NCBI GenBank assembly: GCA_026415695.1
Contig: JAOAGP010000090.1
Coordinates: 1-64,000, forward strand
From: Thermodesulfovibrionales bacterium
Lineage (GTDB): Bacteria; Nitrospirota; Thermodesulfovibrionia; Thermodesulfovibrionales; Dissulfurispiraceae
DNA: 64,000 nt
Direction of reading: 5' to 3'
Part shown: piece by piece, positions 16,703-26,491 of the stretch
Layout: every line of letters begins with the position of its first letter
How positions within the stretch are numbered: the first letter of the stretch is position 1
Translations under genes and position numbers: made by a program
The notes under the pieces: model-generated
What the model was told of the DNA's origin: nothing
What the model saw: the letters and a program-made list of their open reading frames with translations, nothing else
The model's database searches: none

Positions 16703-17251
16703 ATGACTGTTAAGCAATTGATAAAAAGGATTTTTCTAATTGAGATACTCAAGGGCATGGCACTTACCCTAAGAACCATGTTTACAAAGGCTGTTACAAG
16801 GCAATACCCTGAAGAAAAAAGGGAGGCAATGCTTGGTTTTAGAGGGTTACATGCACTTTCAAAGGACAGCAGTGGCAATATGAAGTGCGTTGGATGCGGA
16901 CTTTGTGTGGCAATATGTCCGTCAAAGTGTATAACCGTTGTCACATCTGCAGGTGTAAGACACGAAAAGGTTGTGGATAGATACGAGGTTGATACCCTTA
17001 AGTGTCTTTTCTGTGCCTTATGCGTGGAGGCTTGTCCATACGGTGCAATTGTGCTTACAAGACACTATGAGTATTCAGGTTATAACAAAGATGATTTCTA
17101 TATGACAAAGGAGAGACTCCTTGAAAACTACGACAAATACATGGGTGAAGAAGAGGGTAGGGTGTATCTTGAAAGATTTTGGAAACCAAGACTTGAGGAT
17201 TTTACTACCCCTGAAGATCAGGCGGTGTTTGACAAAGGTAAGAAGGCATGA
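16703..17251 (+). CDS. nuoI: NADH-quinone oxidoreductase subunit I (2x[4Fe-4S])
   Basis: A 182-residue ferredoxin-like subunit with two CxxCxxCxxxCP motifs: CVGCGLCVAICPSKC (about residues 53-67) and CLFCALCVEACP (about 95-106). These bind clusters N6a and N6b. A non-canonical extra Cys follows the first motif. In an 11-subunit complex, NuoI is the natural docking point for an external reductant such as ferredoxin. The gene overlaps nuoJ by 4 bp. Confidence 0.94.
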   Translation: MTVKQLIKRIFLIEILKGMALTLRTMFTKAVTRQYPEEKREAMLGFRGLHALSKDSSGNMKCVGCGLCVAICPSKCITVVTSAGVRHEKVVDRYEVDTLKCLFCALCVEACPYGAIVLTRHYEYSGYNKDDFYMTKERLLENYDKYMGEEEGRVYLERFWKPRLEDFTTPEDQAVFDKGKKA

Positions 17252-17760
17252 CAACTGTTGAATATTTTTTCATCTACTTTGCGGTTTCTATGGTGTTTTT
17301 GTCTTTATTGATTATCACGGTGAAAAATCCTGTCCACAGCATCCTCTTGATGCTTGTGCTTTTTTTCCACATAGCAGGGCTTTATCTATTTTTAAACGCA
17401 GAGTTTTTGGCTGCAGTGCAGGTGATACTCTATGCAGGTGCAATACTTGTCTTGTTCTTGTTTGTCATCATGATGCTCAATCTCAAAGAAGAACTTGTAT
17501 CTCACCGTTTCATCGGTGAATGGCCTGTAGGGGTAGCGATTGGTTTGTCTATTAGTCTATTTTGTATCTTCGCAATATCTCACTTTCAGATAAAATACGA
17601 AGGCAACATGACTATTGAGATCATCAAGACACTAACAAACACAAAGGCACTTGGAAAGATACTTTATACAGAATTCCTCTTGCCTTTTGAGATAGCATCC
17701 ATAATATTACTTATAGCGATAGTTGGTGCAATAGTCCTTGCCAAAAAGGAGCAGTCTTAA
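17248..17760 (+). CDS. nuoJ: NADH-quinone oxidoreductase subunit J
   Basis: A 170-residue, five-helix membrane protein. The conserved [20 protein letters not shown] stretch (about residues 50-69), followed by FLFVIMMLN, is the NuoJ signature with the pi-bulge helix. A C-terminal [10 protein letters not shown] ends the protein. It lies between nuoI and nuoK with a 4-bp overlap upstream. Confidence 0.94.
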   Translation: MTTVEYFFIYFAVSMVFLSLLIITVKNPVHSILLMLVLFFHIAGLYLFLNAEFLAAVQVILYAGAILVLFLFVIMMLNLKEELVSHRFIGEWPVGVAIGLSISLFCIFAISHFQIKYEGNMTIEIIKTLTNTKALGKILYTEFLLPFEIASIILLIAIVGAIVLAKKEQS

Positions 17761-17762
17761 GT

Positions 17763-18065
17763 ATGGTTCCGCTTAATTGGTATCTGTATCTGAGTTCTGT
17801 GATTTTCGTAATTGGTGTGGTTGGTTTTTTAATAAGGAGAAATCTCATAATCATGTTTATGTCTATTGAACTCATGCTCAATGCCGTTAACATTAGTCTT
17901 ATAGCATTTAGCCATTATATACAAGATTTAAAAGGACAAATAATGGTCTTTTTCATAATCACAGTGGCAGCAGCAGAAGCAGCTATTGGGCTTGCTATCT
18001 TAGTAGCCCTATTTAGAAATAAAAACTCCATAAATACCGACGACATAGCAATAATGAAAGGGTAG
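17763..18065 (+). CDS. nuoK: NADH-quinone oxidoreductase subunit K
   Basis: A 100-residue, three-helix antiporter-like subunit. The [14 protein letters not shown] helix contains the first conserved Glu of the proton path. The third helix begins [20 protein letters not shown] and holds the second Glu. Length and motif order match NuoK exactly. It starts two bases after the nuoJ stop. Confidence 0.95.
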   Translation: MVPLNWYLYLSSVIFVIGVVGFLIRRNLIIMFMSIELMLNAVNISLIAFSHYIQDLKGQIMVFFIITVAAAEAAIGLAILVALFRNKNSINTDDIAIMKG

Positions 18066-18069
18066 GGGC

Positions 18070-19995
18070 ATGCAAGAATTATTCTTATTGATACCATTAT
18101 CTCCGCTGATTACCTTCTTTGTAAACATCATATTTGGTAAAAACTACATCAAGGACAATGCCCATATCGTAGCTATCTTGGGAGTTGGTGTCTCGTTTGT
18201 TGTCTCCATTTTAGCGATGATTGAGGTATTAAGTGGGAATGTTTATAACTACGATGTCTATAGTTGGATTGTAAGTGGTAACTTCAAGGTAACGATTGGT
18301 TTCCTGATAGACCAACTTACCGCAATAATGCTCATGGTTGTCACGAGCATAAGCCTCCTTGTCCATATCTATTCAGTAGGTTACATGCATGGGGATAAGG
18401 GGTATTACAGGTTTTTCAGTTACTTAAATCTCTTCACCTTCTCTATGTTGATGCTTGTGTTGTCAAACAACCTACTTCAGTTGTATTTAGGTTGGGAGGC
18501 AGTGGGTCTGTGTTCGTATTTTTTAATAGGCTATTGGTATGAGAAAAAGACAGCAGCAGATGCAGGTAAAAAGGCATTTATCGTAAATAGGTTTGGCGAC
18601 TTTGGTTTTGGACTCGGTGTTATACTTATATTTTTATACATTGGTAGCATACATTATTCAGATATATTTGCCAATGTTGGTGGATTAAAAGGTCATACCA
18701 TATACATACTCGGATACAATGTTGATTTGATTACCTTGATAGCACTGCTGTTATTCTGTGGTGCGGTTGGCAAGTCTGCACAGATACCCCTTCATGTATG
18801 GCTTCCTGATGCAATGGAAGGTCCTACACCTGTGAGTGCATTAATTCATGCTGCAACTATGGTTACGGCAGGTGTGTTTATGGTAGCAAGATTCAACCCC
18901 CTATTTAATCTATCCGAGATCGCAATGATGGTAGTAGCACTAACTGGTGCAATAACGAGCCTATTTGCTGCCACTATTGCCCTTGTTCAAAATGACATTA
19001 AGAGGATCATCGCTTATTCTACTGTGAGTCAATTAGGATATATGTTTTTGGCATGCGGTGTAGGTGCATATGGTGCTGGTATCTTTCATCTATACACACA
19101 TGCCTATTTTAAGGCACTTTTGTTTTTAGGTGCAGGCAGTGTAATGCATGCAATGGCTGGAGAACTTGATATACAAAAAATGGGCGGACTTAAAAAATAC
19201 ATGCCAGTTACCTATTGGACATTTCTCATAGCCTCATTGAGCATTGCTGGTATTCCGGGACTTGCTGGATTTTTCTCAAAGGATGAGATACTCTGGCTTG
19301 CATACAATGCGGGCCCAGTAGGGAAGGTTGTTTGGTTGATTGGGACAGTAGTTGCAGGTCTGACAGCATTTTATAGTTTTAGGATAGTCTTTTTGGCCTT
19401 TCATGGAAACTTTAGGGGAACTCACGAGCAGGAGCACCACTTACACGAATCCCCACCATCTATGACAGTGCCTTTGATCATACTTGCAATTGGCGCATTG
19501 GCTGCTGGATGGGTTGGTATACCATCGGTGTTGGGCGGTCATAACCAGATAGGGCATTTCCTTGAGCCTGTATTAGGACATCCTAATGTTTCGGCTTCTC
19601 ATTCAGAAGAAATCAAGGTAATGGCTATATCGGTGGCAATTGCATCTTTAGGCATATTTATCTCGTGGTTTTTCTATGTTAAAAAACCAATAATACCAAG
19701 GCTCTTGGCAAGATGGTTTAACAATATTTATAAGATTCTGTGGAATAAATACTATGTTGACGAACTATATGAATACATCTTTGTAAAATCCTCTTTCCTG
19801 TTAAGTAGGGCATTTCTGATTGGTTTTACAGATATGAAGGTTATTGAAGGGATAGTAAACGGTATCCCTAAGGCGATAGGGAGGTTTGGAGGGTTCTTAA
19901 GCAAACTCCAAACAGGGCAGTTACAACACTATGGTATCGGAATGGCATTAGGTCTGTTTATTGTTTATACAATCGTATTGATACTAACAAAATGA
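18070..19995 (+). CDS. nuoL: NADH-quinone oxidoreductase subunit L
   Basis: A 641-residue, Mrp-antiporter-like proton pump subunit. LGWEAVGLCSYFLIGYW (key Glu) is near residue 140, VGKSAQIPLHVWLPDAMEGPTPVSALIHAATMV around 235-270, and a long lateral helix is expected near the C-terminus. The His-rich stretch THEQEHHLHESPP around 455 sits in a loop and is more His-dense than usual. It overlaps nuoM by 4 bp. Confidence 0.95.
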   Translation: MQELFLLIPLSPLITFFVNIIFGKNYIKDNAHIVAILGVGVSFVVSILAMIEVLSGNVYNYDVYSWIVSGNFKVTIGFLIDQLTAIMLMVVTSISLLVHIYSVGYMHGDKGYYRFFSYLNLFTFSMLMLVLSNNLLQLYLGWEAVGLCSYFLIGYWYEKKTAADAGKKAFIVNRFGDFGFGLGVILIFLYIGSIHYSDIFANVGGLKGHTIYILGYNVDLITLIALLLFCGAVGKSAQIPLHVWLPDAMEGPTPVSALIHAATMVTAGVFMVARFNPLFNLSEIAMMVVALTGAITSLFAATIALVQNDIKRIIAYSTVSQLGYMFLACGVGAYGAGIFHLYTHAYFKALLFLGAGSVMHAMAGELDIQKMGGLKKYMPVTYWTFLIASLSIAGIPGLAGFFSKDEILWLAYNAGPVGKVVWLIGTVVAGLTAFYSFRIVFLAFHGNFRGTHEQEHHLHESPPSMTVPLIILAIGALAAGWVGIPSVLGGHNQIGHFLEPVLGHPNVSASHSEEIKVMAISVAIASLGIFISWFFYVKKPIIPRLLARWFNNIYKILWNKYYVDELYEYIFVKSSFLLSRAFLIGFTDMKVIEGIVNGIPKAIGRFGGFLSKLQTGQLQHYGIGMALGLFIVYTIVLILTK

Positions 19996-21512
19996 TACAA
20001 GCAAAGTTTCCACTGTTAAGTGTATTGATTTTCGTGCCTGTTGTAGGGGCGATACTCGTTGCCCTAATCAGCAGGCAAAGGGAAAACCTCATAAGATCTG
20101 CAACATTATTTATAACCCTTATAGTCTTTCTAATCAGCCTTTCACTTTTTACATCCTTTGATAAGACAACAAGGTCAATGCAATTTGTTGAGGTCTATGA
20201 GTGGGTGCCTACCTTCGGTATCAAGTATTTTCTCGGCATTGACGGTATCAGTGTGCTTTTTATCCTACTTTCAACACTACTTTCGGTATTATGTGTAACT
20301 ATCTCATGGTTTAGCATAACTAAAAAGGTAAAGGAGTTTTATGCCTCTTTGCTTTTGATTGAAGGGGCTATGATAGGTGTATTTTGTAGCCTTGATCTAT
20401 TCCTCTTTTACATCTTTTGGGAGGCTATGCTCATTCCTATGTATCTGCTAATTGGGGTATGGGGTGGACCTAATAGGATATATGCAGCCATTAAGTTTTT
20501 CTTATACACATTAGTAGGAAGTCTCTTGATGCTAATTGGCATCATTGTCTTATTCCTAATCGGTGGAGGCACATTTGATTTACTAAAACTAATGCAATAC
20601 AACTATCCTTACCATATTCAACTCCTACTTTTCTGGGCATTTTTTACAGCCTTTGCCGTTAAGGTGCCTATGTTTCCAGTGCATACATGGTTACCAGACG
20701 CACATACAGAGGCTCCCACTGCGGGGAGTGTGATACTTGCAGGAGTGTTGATAAAAATGGGGGCTTATGGTTTTTTGAGATTTAGCATACCGCTTTTCCC
20801 CGATGCCACAATATCAATGGCACCTGTGATGATGATACTTTCTGTAATTGCCATTGTTTATGGTGGTTTTATCTGTTTAGGTCAGACCGATTTAAAGAGA
20901 CTCATAGCCTATAGTTCAGTAAGTCATATGGGGTTTGTCACACTTGGTATCTTTGCCCTTAATACACAAGGACTTCAAGGTGGGATTCTGCAGATGATAA
21001 ATCATGGAATAGTAACTGGTGCATTGTTTTTATGTGTAGGTGTGATTTATGACAGAACGCACACAAGAGAGATGGCAGATTACGGGGGATTGGCAACAGT
21101 AATGCCTGTTTATTCTGCGTTTTTTATGGTCTTTACACTTGCATCCATTGGACTTCCGGGGACTAATGGCTTTGTTGGAGAGTTCCTTATACTCGTTGGA
21201 GGATTTACCGCATCTAAACCGTTAGGTGTTATTGCTGCAACTGGTATCATCATTGGTGCAGCATACATGCTCATGCTTTACCAAAAGGTCTTTTTTGTTG
21301 AGACCAATGAAAAGGTAGCAAATCTAAAGGACATGGACAAGAGGGAGATACTCACATTGTTACCGCTTTTAATACTCGTCTTATGGATTGGTGTGTATCC
21401 AAATGCCTTTTTAGGCTTCATGGATGAATCAGTAAAGGGGGTATTAGAAAGGATTGATATGCAGAACCAATCTGTTGATTTAATTGAGAAACTTCTTGAG
21501 GGGCTCAAATGA
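19992..21512 (+). CDS. nuoM: NADH-quinone oxidoreductase subunit M
   Basis: A 506-residue antiporter-like subunit. FYIFWEAMLIPMYLLIGVWG holds the essential Glu, KVPMFPVHTWLPDAHTEAPT follows, and TDLKRLIAYSSVSHMG contains the Lys of the central hydrophilic axis. About 14 helices are expected. It overlaps nuoL and nuoN by 4 bp each. Confidence 0.95.
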   Translation: MIQAKFPLLSVLIFVPVVGAILVALISRQRENLIRSATLFITLIVFLISLSLFTSFDKTTRSMQFVEVYEWVPTFGIKYFLGIDGISVLFILLSTLLSVLCVTISWFSITKKVKEFYASLLLIEGAMIGVFCSLDLFLFYIFWEAMLIPMYLLIGVWGGPNRIYAAIKFFLYTLVGSLLMLIGIIVLFLIGGGTFDLLKLMQYNYPYHIQLLLFWAFFTAFAVKVPMFPVHTWLPDAHTEAPTAGSVILAGVLIKMGAYGFLRFSIPLFPDATISMAPVMMILSVIAIVYGGFICLGQTDLKRLIAYSSVSHMGFVTLGIFALNTQGLQGGILQMINHGIVTGALFLCVGVIYDRTHTREMADYGGLATVMPVYSAFFMVFTLASIGLPGTNGFVGEFLILVGGFTASKPLGVIAATGIIIGAAYMLMLYQKVFFVETNEKVANLKDMDKREILTLLPLLILVLWIGVYPNAFLGFMDESVKGVLERIDMQNQSVDLIEKLLEGLK

Positions 21513-22900
21513 TAATAGTTCCACCACCATTTCCTAATCTAACCCCTTTTATCCCTGAACTCATTGTCTTGTCAGTTGCTATGGTCTTGTTGCTCCTTGA
21601 GATTTGGGTAAAGAACAGGGTATTCATTGCAGGTATATGTATCCTTACGGGGTTTGCGGTCATTTATTGTCTAAATATGAGCATTGGAATAACATTTAAC
21701 GGCATGTTTATAAACGACATTTATAGTGTCCTCTTTAAGATTATCTTTATGGTTTGTCTTATCCTTACTGTTCTCATATCTCTAAATTACATTGACAGGG
21801 AAAAACCGATACGAGGGGAATACTACAGTCTTTTGCTTTTTGCCACTGCGGGAATGATGCTCATGGCATCTGCGAAGGATCTAATGGTGCTTTATCTTGG
21901 TTTGGAATTGATGGCATTAAGCACATATATCCTTGCTGGTATAAAAACTCTCAACATAAAATCCAATGAGGCAGCAATAAAATACTTCATGCTTGGGGCA
22001 TTTTCCTCTGCATTCCTGCTTTTTGGTATCTCAATGTTGTATGGACTTACCGCTACAACAGACATTTACCTAATCGCAGAAAGACTTAAGGATACAGAAA
22101 GGTCTCTTCCTCTTATCTTAAGTATGATTATGATTGTAGTTGCATTTTCGTTTAAGATTGCTGCTGCACCTTTCCACATGTGGTCTCCTGATGTGTATGA
22201 GGGTGCGCCTACATCTGTTACAGCATTCTTGTCAGTGGGACCTAAGGCTGCAGGCTTTGCAGTAATAGGAAGGGTATTTTATATAGCATTTGAGGGGATA
22301 CAACCTGATTGGACAACTGCATTTATCATAATATCAGTAATAACTATGGCTATTGGAAATATAGTTGCGCTTGCGCAAACAAATATCAAAAGGATGCTTG
22401 CATATTCATCAATAGCGCATGCTGGTTATATCCTAATAGGGATTGTCACCTCTACATACGAAAGCCTTCAGGCAGTAATCAACTACCTAATGATTTATAC
22501 ATTTATGAATATAGGGGCTTTTGCAATAGTGATATTACTTGACAAAGGTGAAGAGATACAAGATTATAATGGTTTGAGCAAGCACAGACCACTTGTTGCT
22601 GCAATCATGCTTTTATTTATGTTTTCATTGGTAGGGATACCACCTACAGCAGGGTTTATTGCAAAGTTTAATCTTTTTGTTAGTGCAATCCATGGTGGTC
22701 AGATATGGTTGGTTGTAATCGCAGTCATCTTTAGTGCGGTATCAGCCTTTTATTACTTGAGGGTAGTGATGAACATGTATATGAAAGACCCGTTAGTTGA
22801 AGAACATCAGATCCACCTTTCACCTTCTTTAGGATTTGCAATATTTATAACTGTAGTTATGGTAATGGTGTTAGGTCTATTCCCATCTTTGATTATTTGA
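21509..22900 (+). CDS. nuoN: NADH-quinone oxidoreductase subunit N
   Basis: A 463-residue antiporter-like subunit and the last gene of the operon. YLGLELMALSTYILAG (key Glu near residue 131), FKIAAAPFHMWSPDVYEGAPT and TNIKRMLAYSSIAHAGYI are diagnostic. A TAATAGC/GCTATTA hairpin with a 14-nt loop lies shortly after the stop but has no T-run. No nuoE, F or G appears before or after it. Confidence 0.95.
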   Translation: MIIVPPPFPNLTPFIPELIVLSVAMVLLLLEIWVKNRVFIAGICILTGFAVIYCLNMSIGITFNGMFINDIYSVLFKIIFMVCLILTVLISLNYIDREKPIRGEYYSLLLFATAGMMLMASAKDLMVLYLGLELMALSTYILAGIKTLNIKSNEAAIKYFMLGAFSSAFLLFGISMLYGLTATTDIYLIAERLKDTERSLPLILSMIMIVVAFSFKIAAAPFHMWSPDVYEGAPTSVTAFLSVGPKAAGFAVIGRVFYIAFEGIQPDWTTAFIIISVITMAIGNIVALAQTNIKRMLAYSSIAHAGYILIGIVTSTYESLQAVINYLMIYTFMNIGAFAIVILLDKGEEIQDYNGLSKHRPLVAAIMLLFMFSLVGIPPTAGFIAKFNLFVSAIHGGQIWLVVIAVIFSAVSAFYYLRVVMNMYMKDPLVEEHQIHLSPSLGFAIFITVVMVMVLGLFPSLII

Positions 22901-22986
22901 TTTTGTTTTGCATTGCAGATAATAGCATTTCATCTCCCTTGCTATTAAAAATAAACCCCTTTAATCCCACTTTAACAAAGAGGTAA

Positions 22987-23094
22987 ACTAAAGATACCGA
23001 TACATCTGCCGTTGAGCAAAAGACTGATGGAATGTTCTATAAATTATACAGTCTCACAGATGATGAAATTGCCATTGTTAAGGGGAAGAGGTAA
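22987..23094 (+). pseudogene. C-terminal remnant of an Eco57I/TaqI-type DNA methylase
   Basis: A short frame without a start codon encodes DTDTSAVEQKTDGMFYKLYS followed by LTDDEIAIVKGKR and a stop at 23092-23094. The pattern DTS-L-x-IDxxVYxLYxLTxEEIxIVEG is, from memory, the usual extreme C-terminus of large adenine-specific methylase or restriction-methylase proteins. A TAA lies in frame at 22984-22986 and no upstream gene remains: nuoN ends at 22900. I read this as the tail of a gene lost by deletion. Identity rests on about 30 residues. Confidence 0.5.
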
Positions 23095-23115
23095 AATAAA
23101 GCAGGAGATTAAGAC

Positions 23116-23409
23116 ATGAAGACGCTTGATGATATTAAAAAAATCTTATTAAAACATAAGTCAGAAATCCAAGAAAAATATGGCGTTAAGAAGATAGGTA
23201 TATTCGGTTCTTTTGTAAGGGGGCAACAGAGGAGGCAAAGCGACATAGATATATTGGTTGAGTATTTTGAAACCCCTGATATTTTCTTAATGATTGATTT
23301 AGAAGACCATCTTACAAAAATATTAAAGAAAAAAGTTGAATTAGTCAGGAAAGAAGCGATAAGACCAGAGTTAAAAGACATTATCTCAAAAGAGGTAATT
23401 TATATATGA
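23116..23409 (+). CDS. mntA: MntA-like nucleotidyltransferase antitoxin
   Basis: A 97-residue minimal nucleotidyltransferase. The catalytic motif GSFVRGQQRRQSDIDILVEY (Gly31-Ser32, Asp43-x-Asp45) is the GSx10DxD signature of MNT/MntA proteins. MntA antitoxins AMPylate their HepT partner and neutralise it. The stop overlaps the hepT start as ATGA. Because the partner gene carries a nonsense codon, this antitoxin may be a leftover without a functional toxin. Confidence 0.85.
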   Translation: MKTLDDIKKILLKHKSEIQEKYGVKKIGIFGSFVRGQQRRQSDIDILVEYFETPDIFLMIDLEDHLTKILKKKVELVRKEAIRPELKDIISKEVIYI

Positions 23410-23753
23410 CAAGAGACTATAAGTTGTTTGTAAAAGATATTTTTGAGGCAATAAAAGATATAGAAGATTTCATTGGTGAAATGGATTACTAAGACTTCAT
23501 CAAGGATAGGAAGACCCAGAAGGCTGTTGTGTGGCAAATCCATGTAATCGGCGAAGCCACAAAAAATATTCCTCTACAAATCAGAGAGAAATATAAAGAA
23601 GTGCCTTGGAAATATATGGCAAGGATAAGAGATAAGATTGCCCATTTTTATTTTGGAATAGATTATGAGATTGTTTGGAATGTTACCAAACAAAAGATAC
23701 CTAATATCAAAGGTTTGATAGAAAACATTCTAAAAGACTTAGAAAATACATGA
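23406..23753 (+). pseudogene. hepT: HepT-like HEPN toxin, interrupted by an in-frame TAA
   Basis: The frame from the ATG at 23406 reads through 28 codons (ending GEMDY), then TAA at 23490-23492, then continues in the same frame with DFIKDRKTQKAVVWQIHVIG to a TGA at 23753 (116 codons in total). Intact HepT proteins have an acidic residue at the stop position (pattern Y-E-x-F-x-x-D-R-K-T), so a GAA to TAA change explains it. The toxin RNase motif R-x4-H-x-Y (RDKIAHFY) is intact after the stop. I call it a recent point-mutation pseudogene; re-initiation could still make a C-terminal fragment. Confidence 0.8.
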
Positions 23754-23824
23754 AAAAAACTCTTTATCCCTCTTTGATGCATCAAATTTATAGTTGCCAG
23801 ATGGTGAGATTCAAATATGAATAT

Positions 23825-25765
23825 CTATCTCTTGGCTGGCTGACTGTGTTTTTGATTGTAAACTTGCGATATTACAGAATATAGATTTTCTGAAGAAATT
23901 GGTTTTGAGATAAATCCGTCCATCCCTGCGTCAAGATAGTTTCTGACATCTTCTTTCATTACATTTGCTGTGGTTGCAATGATTGGCACAGATGGGTTTA
24001 GCACACCAGAGGCATCTTTTCTTATCAATCTTGTCAGTTCAACCCCATCAATATCAGGCAGCATTATGTCCATGAGGACAATATCAACTGACTGTTTTTT
24101 TAGTATTTCAAGTGCTTGGGTAGCATTGTTTGCAAGTATTACCTCATGACCTCTTTTGCTTAAAAGCCTTGAGATGACTATCTGATTAAAATCATTATCC
24201 TCAACAACAAGTATCTTTAATGGCATATCAAGGATTTGCTGAATTGTTGTTTGTTCGTCCTCTTGAATCTTTTTAGATATATTAAGCGTCAGTTCAAAGA
24301 TGAAGGTGCTTCCCCTGTTTACCTCACTCTGCAATGTTATCTTACCACCCATCATCTCAGCGAGTTTTTTGCATATATTTAGCCCTAATCCTGTGCCACC
24401 GTATTTTCTTGTGGTAGAGCCATCAACCTGAACAAAGGGTTCAAATATAGCAGACTGCTTTTCCTTTGGTATTCCAATACCTGTGTCTTTAACGGTAAAC
24501 ACAATGTTGCATTTATCTTGTGTCTTTTCTATGCATTTTACATCAACAGACACAGAACCCTCTTTAGTAAACTTTATCGCATTTCCAATCAGATTTATCA
24601 GTATCTGCTTTATCCTTACCCTATCTCCTAAAAGGTATTCAGGTAGGTTTTTGTCTATGTTTACAGTAAATGCCAAGTTTTTTTCTTTTGCTGGTTTTTC
24701 AAACAAGAGTCTAATCTCCTCAAGGAGTCTTAATATATTGAATGTTTTTTGTTCAATCTCCATCTTACCGCTTTCAATCTTTGATAAATCAAGTATATCA
24801 TTTATTATCTCAAGGAGTGTGTTAGATGCACTTTTTATTATATTGAGATTCTGTCTTGTTTCATTATCGAGTGGTTTCTGTAGGGTTAGTTCTACCATAC
24901 CTACTATGGAGTTCATCGGTGTCCTTATCTCATGACTCATATTTGCAAGAAACTCACTCTTTGCCTTGTTTGCTATCTCTGCCTTGTCCTTACTAATCTT
25001 TAGTTCTCTAAAGAGGTTATCAAAAGGATTTTTTAGATTAGCCCGTATAATTGACAGATAAATAAAGTAGAAAGATATTATCTTTGTAAGATGTCCTATA
25101 AAATTTTCAATTGCATATGGGTGGACATACTTTGTAAAACAAAACTCTGAAATTGTAGTTGTGGATATTGAAATGCAGAGAAAAATAAAGGTTTTTTTTT
25201 CAAAATACGACTTGTGTTTGTATAAGCCCAGTAATGATACGAGTAATATGAAGATTATTGCATACTCGCTATGTATCTTGAAATCTGTCAAACCAGTTTC
25301 AAGACTAAATGCAATAGGAAATACCTGAAAGTAAAATATTGAAGACAGTAAAACTGTTACTAATAAGAAGTTTATGAGTAGTAACAACTCAACCTTGAGG
25401 GTTTTTACCCTTAAAAAATATGGGGCAAGCAAAAGTGTAAATGCCTCAAGATATCTTGCTACAAGCCAAAGTTGAGTAGCGAGGTTTGCTGCATCGTAGC
25501 CTTGAAAGACATTCATGCCCTTATACGCAAGGGTGTGTAGCAAATCAACAAATGATACTGAAAGGTAGTTAATACCTATGAAAAGCAGATATCTGTTTGG
25601 AACATACTTTTCGGTGTTGTAGGCAATGACAAATATGCCAAATCCAATGGTGATGCTATAAAACTCGGCAAGAGAATGAAATAAAAGATAGTTTTTTGTG
25701 CTGATGTAGTAAAGTATTACAAAAGATACAAGTATTACTGCATAGAATAATTTTTTGTGAAGCAT
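23825..25765 (-). CDS. MASE3-domain hybrid histidine kinase with C-terminal receiver
   Basis: A 646-residue protein. The first 250 residues form about seven or eight membrane helices with the MASE3-type signature [16 protein letters not shown]. HisKA follows ([15 protein letters not shown], His near 285), then HATPase_c ([18 protein letters not shown]) and a C-terminal receiver with the phospho-acceptor Asp in [13 protein letters not shown]. No output domain or Hpt is present, so it must signal through another phosphotransfer protein. It is the last gene of the minus-strand nitrate block, 45 bp after the OmpR-type regulator. MASE3 ligands are unknown. Confidence 0.87.
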   Translation of the reverse strand: MLHKKLFYAVILVSFVILYYISTKNYLLFHSLAEFYSITIGFGIFVIAYNTEKYVPNRYLLFIGINYLSVSFVDLLHTLAYKGMNVFQGYDAANLATQLWLVARYLEAFTLLLAPYFLRVKTLKVELLLLINFLLVTVLLSSIFYFQVFPIAFSLETGLTDFKIHSEYAIIFILLVSLLGLYKHKSYFEKKTFIFLCISISTTTISEFCFTKYVHPYAIENFIGHLTKIISFYFIYLSIIRANLKNPFDNLFRELKISKDKAEIANKAKSEFLANMSHEIRTPMNSIVGMVELTLQKPLDNETRQNLNIIKSASNTLLEIINDILDLSKIESGKMEIEQKTFNILRLLEEIRLLFEKPAKEKNLAFTVNIDKNLPEYLLGDRVRIKQILINLIGNAIKFTKEGSVSVDVKCIEKTQDKCNIVFTVKDTGIGIPKEKQSAIFEPFVQVDGSTTRKYGGTGLGLNICKKLAEMMGGKITLQSEVNRGSTFIFELTLNISKKIQEDEQTTIQQILDMPLKILVVEDNDFNQIVISRLLSKRGHEVILANNATQALEILKKQSVDIVLMDIMLPDIDGVELTRLIRKDASGVLNPSVPIIATTANVMKEDVRNYLDAGMDGFISKPISSENLYSVISQVYNQKHSQPAKR

Positions 25766-25810
25766 ATGTTGGGTATTATAACAGATGTCAAAGGTTTTGA
25801 ATTGACTAAA

Positions 25811-26491
25811 TTATTCCACTATCATATAGCCAACAGAAGGCACTGTTTTTATGTATCTTTCTGGCTCATCAGGTGATAATTTATGCCTTAAGTGTTGGAT
25901 ATGGACATCAATGACCCTACTCCATGAATATATGCTTGATTCCTTGTAAAGGAATTTCCGTATATCCTCTCTGCTCGTTACCTCACCTTTTTTGTTCAGT
26001 AAGAAGCACAAGAGATTAAATTCCTTCGGAGTTAGTGTAATCTCTTTATTTGCTATCTTTACTTGTCTCTTTGCTAAATCTATCTCAATGTCTTTATGTT
26101 TCAATATATTTGCCGTGCCTCTTGTTTTAATTCTTCTTAAGCAGGCATTTATACGAGCAATGAGTTCAAGTGTCTCAAATGGTTTCACAACATAGTCATC
26201 TGCACCACTTTCAAGTCCGATAATCTTATCAGAGAGTTTATCCCTTGCAGTAAGCATTATAATAGGCAACATCATCCCTGTTTGTCTTATTTCCTTACAT
26301 ATCTGAAGACCATCTTTATCTGGCAAAGTGAGGTCAAGAAGTAATAAGTCAATCTGTGTTTCTGATAATTTTTTTCTGGCATCACGCCAATCTTCTGATG
26401 TATAGACATCAAACCCTTGCAGTTCAAGGTTTGCCTTTAGCACCTTGAGAATATCAACATCGTCATCAACTATGAGTATGGAGTGTCTCAT
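25811..26491 (-). CDS. OmpR/PhoB-family response regulator
   Basis: A 226-residue regulator: a receiver with Asp53 (LLLDLTLPDKDG) and the late Lys of VVKPFETLELI, then a winged-helix Trans_reg_C domain (LTPKEFNLLCFLLNKKGEV...VIDVHIQHLRHKL). It overlaps the heme-c sensor kinase gene by 26 bp and is surely its partner. Proteins of this family bind tandem direct repeats of about 11 bp; such repeats occur upstream of the octaheme nitrite reductase at 35717-35747, at the other end of the same block. Confidence 0.9.
   Translation of the reverse strand: MRHSILIVDDDVDILKVLKANLELQGFDVYTSEDWRDARKKLSETQIDLLLLDLTLPDKDGLQICKEIRQTGMMLPIIMLTARDKLSDKIIGLESGADDYVVKPFETLELIARINACLRRIKTRGTANILKHKDIEIDLAKRQVKIANKEITLTPKEFNLLCFLLNKKGEVTSREDIRKFLYKESSIYSWSRVIDVHIQHLRHKLSPDEPERYIKTVPSVGYMIVE

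Noticed and set aside
13002-22900. Hidden or frameshifted nuoE, nuoF or nuoG inside the nuo operon
   Set aside because: All intergenic spaces are at most about 10 bp, with overlapping starts and stops, so there is no room for them.
23490-23492. Recoding of the stop in hepT, by analogy with the selenoprotein
   Set aside because: It is TAA, not TGA, the position is normally Glu, and no hairpin follows. A point mutation is the simple explanation.
24483-24935. A 150-codon plus-strand frame
   Set aside because: It lies opposite the kinase domain of the MASE3 hybrid kinase and has no ribosome binding site or family resemblance; it is an antisense shadow.
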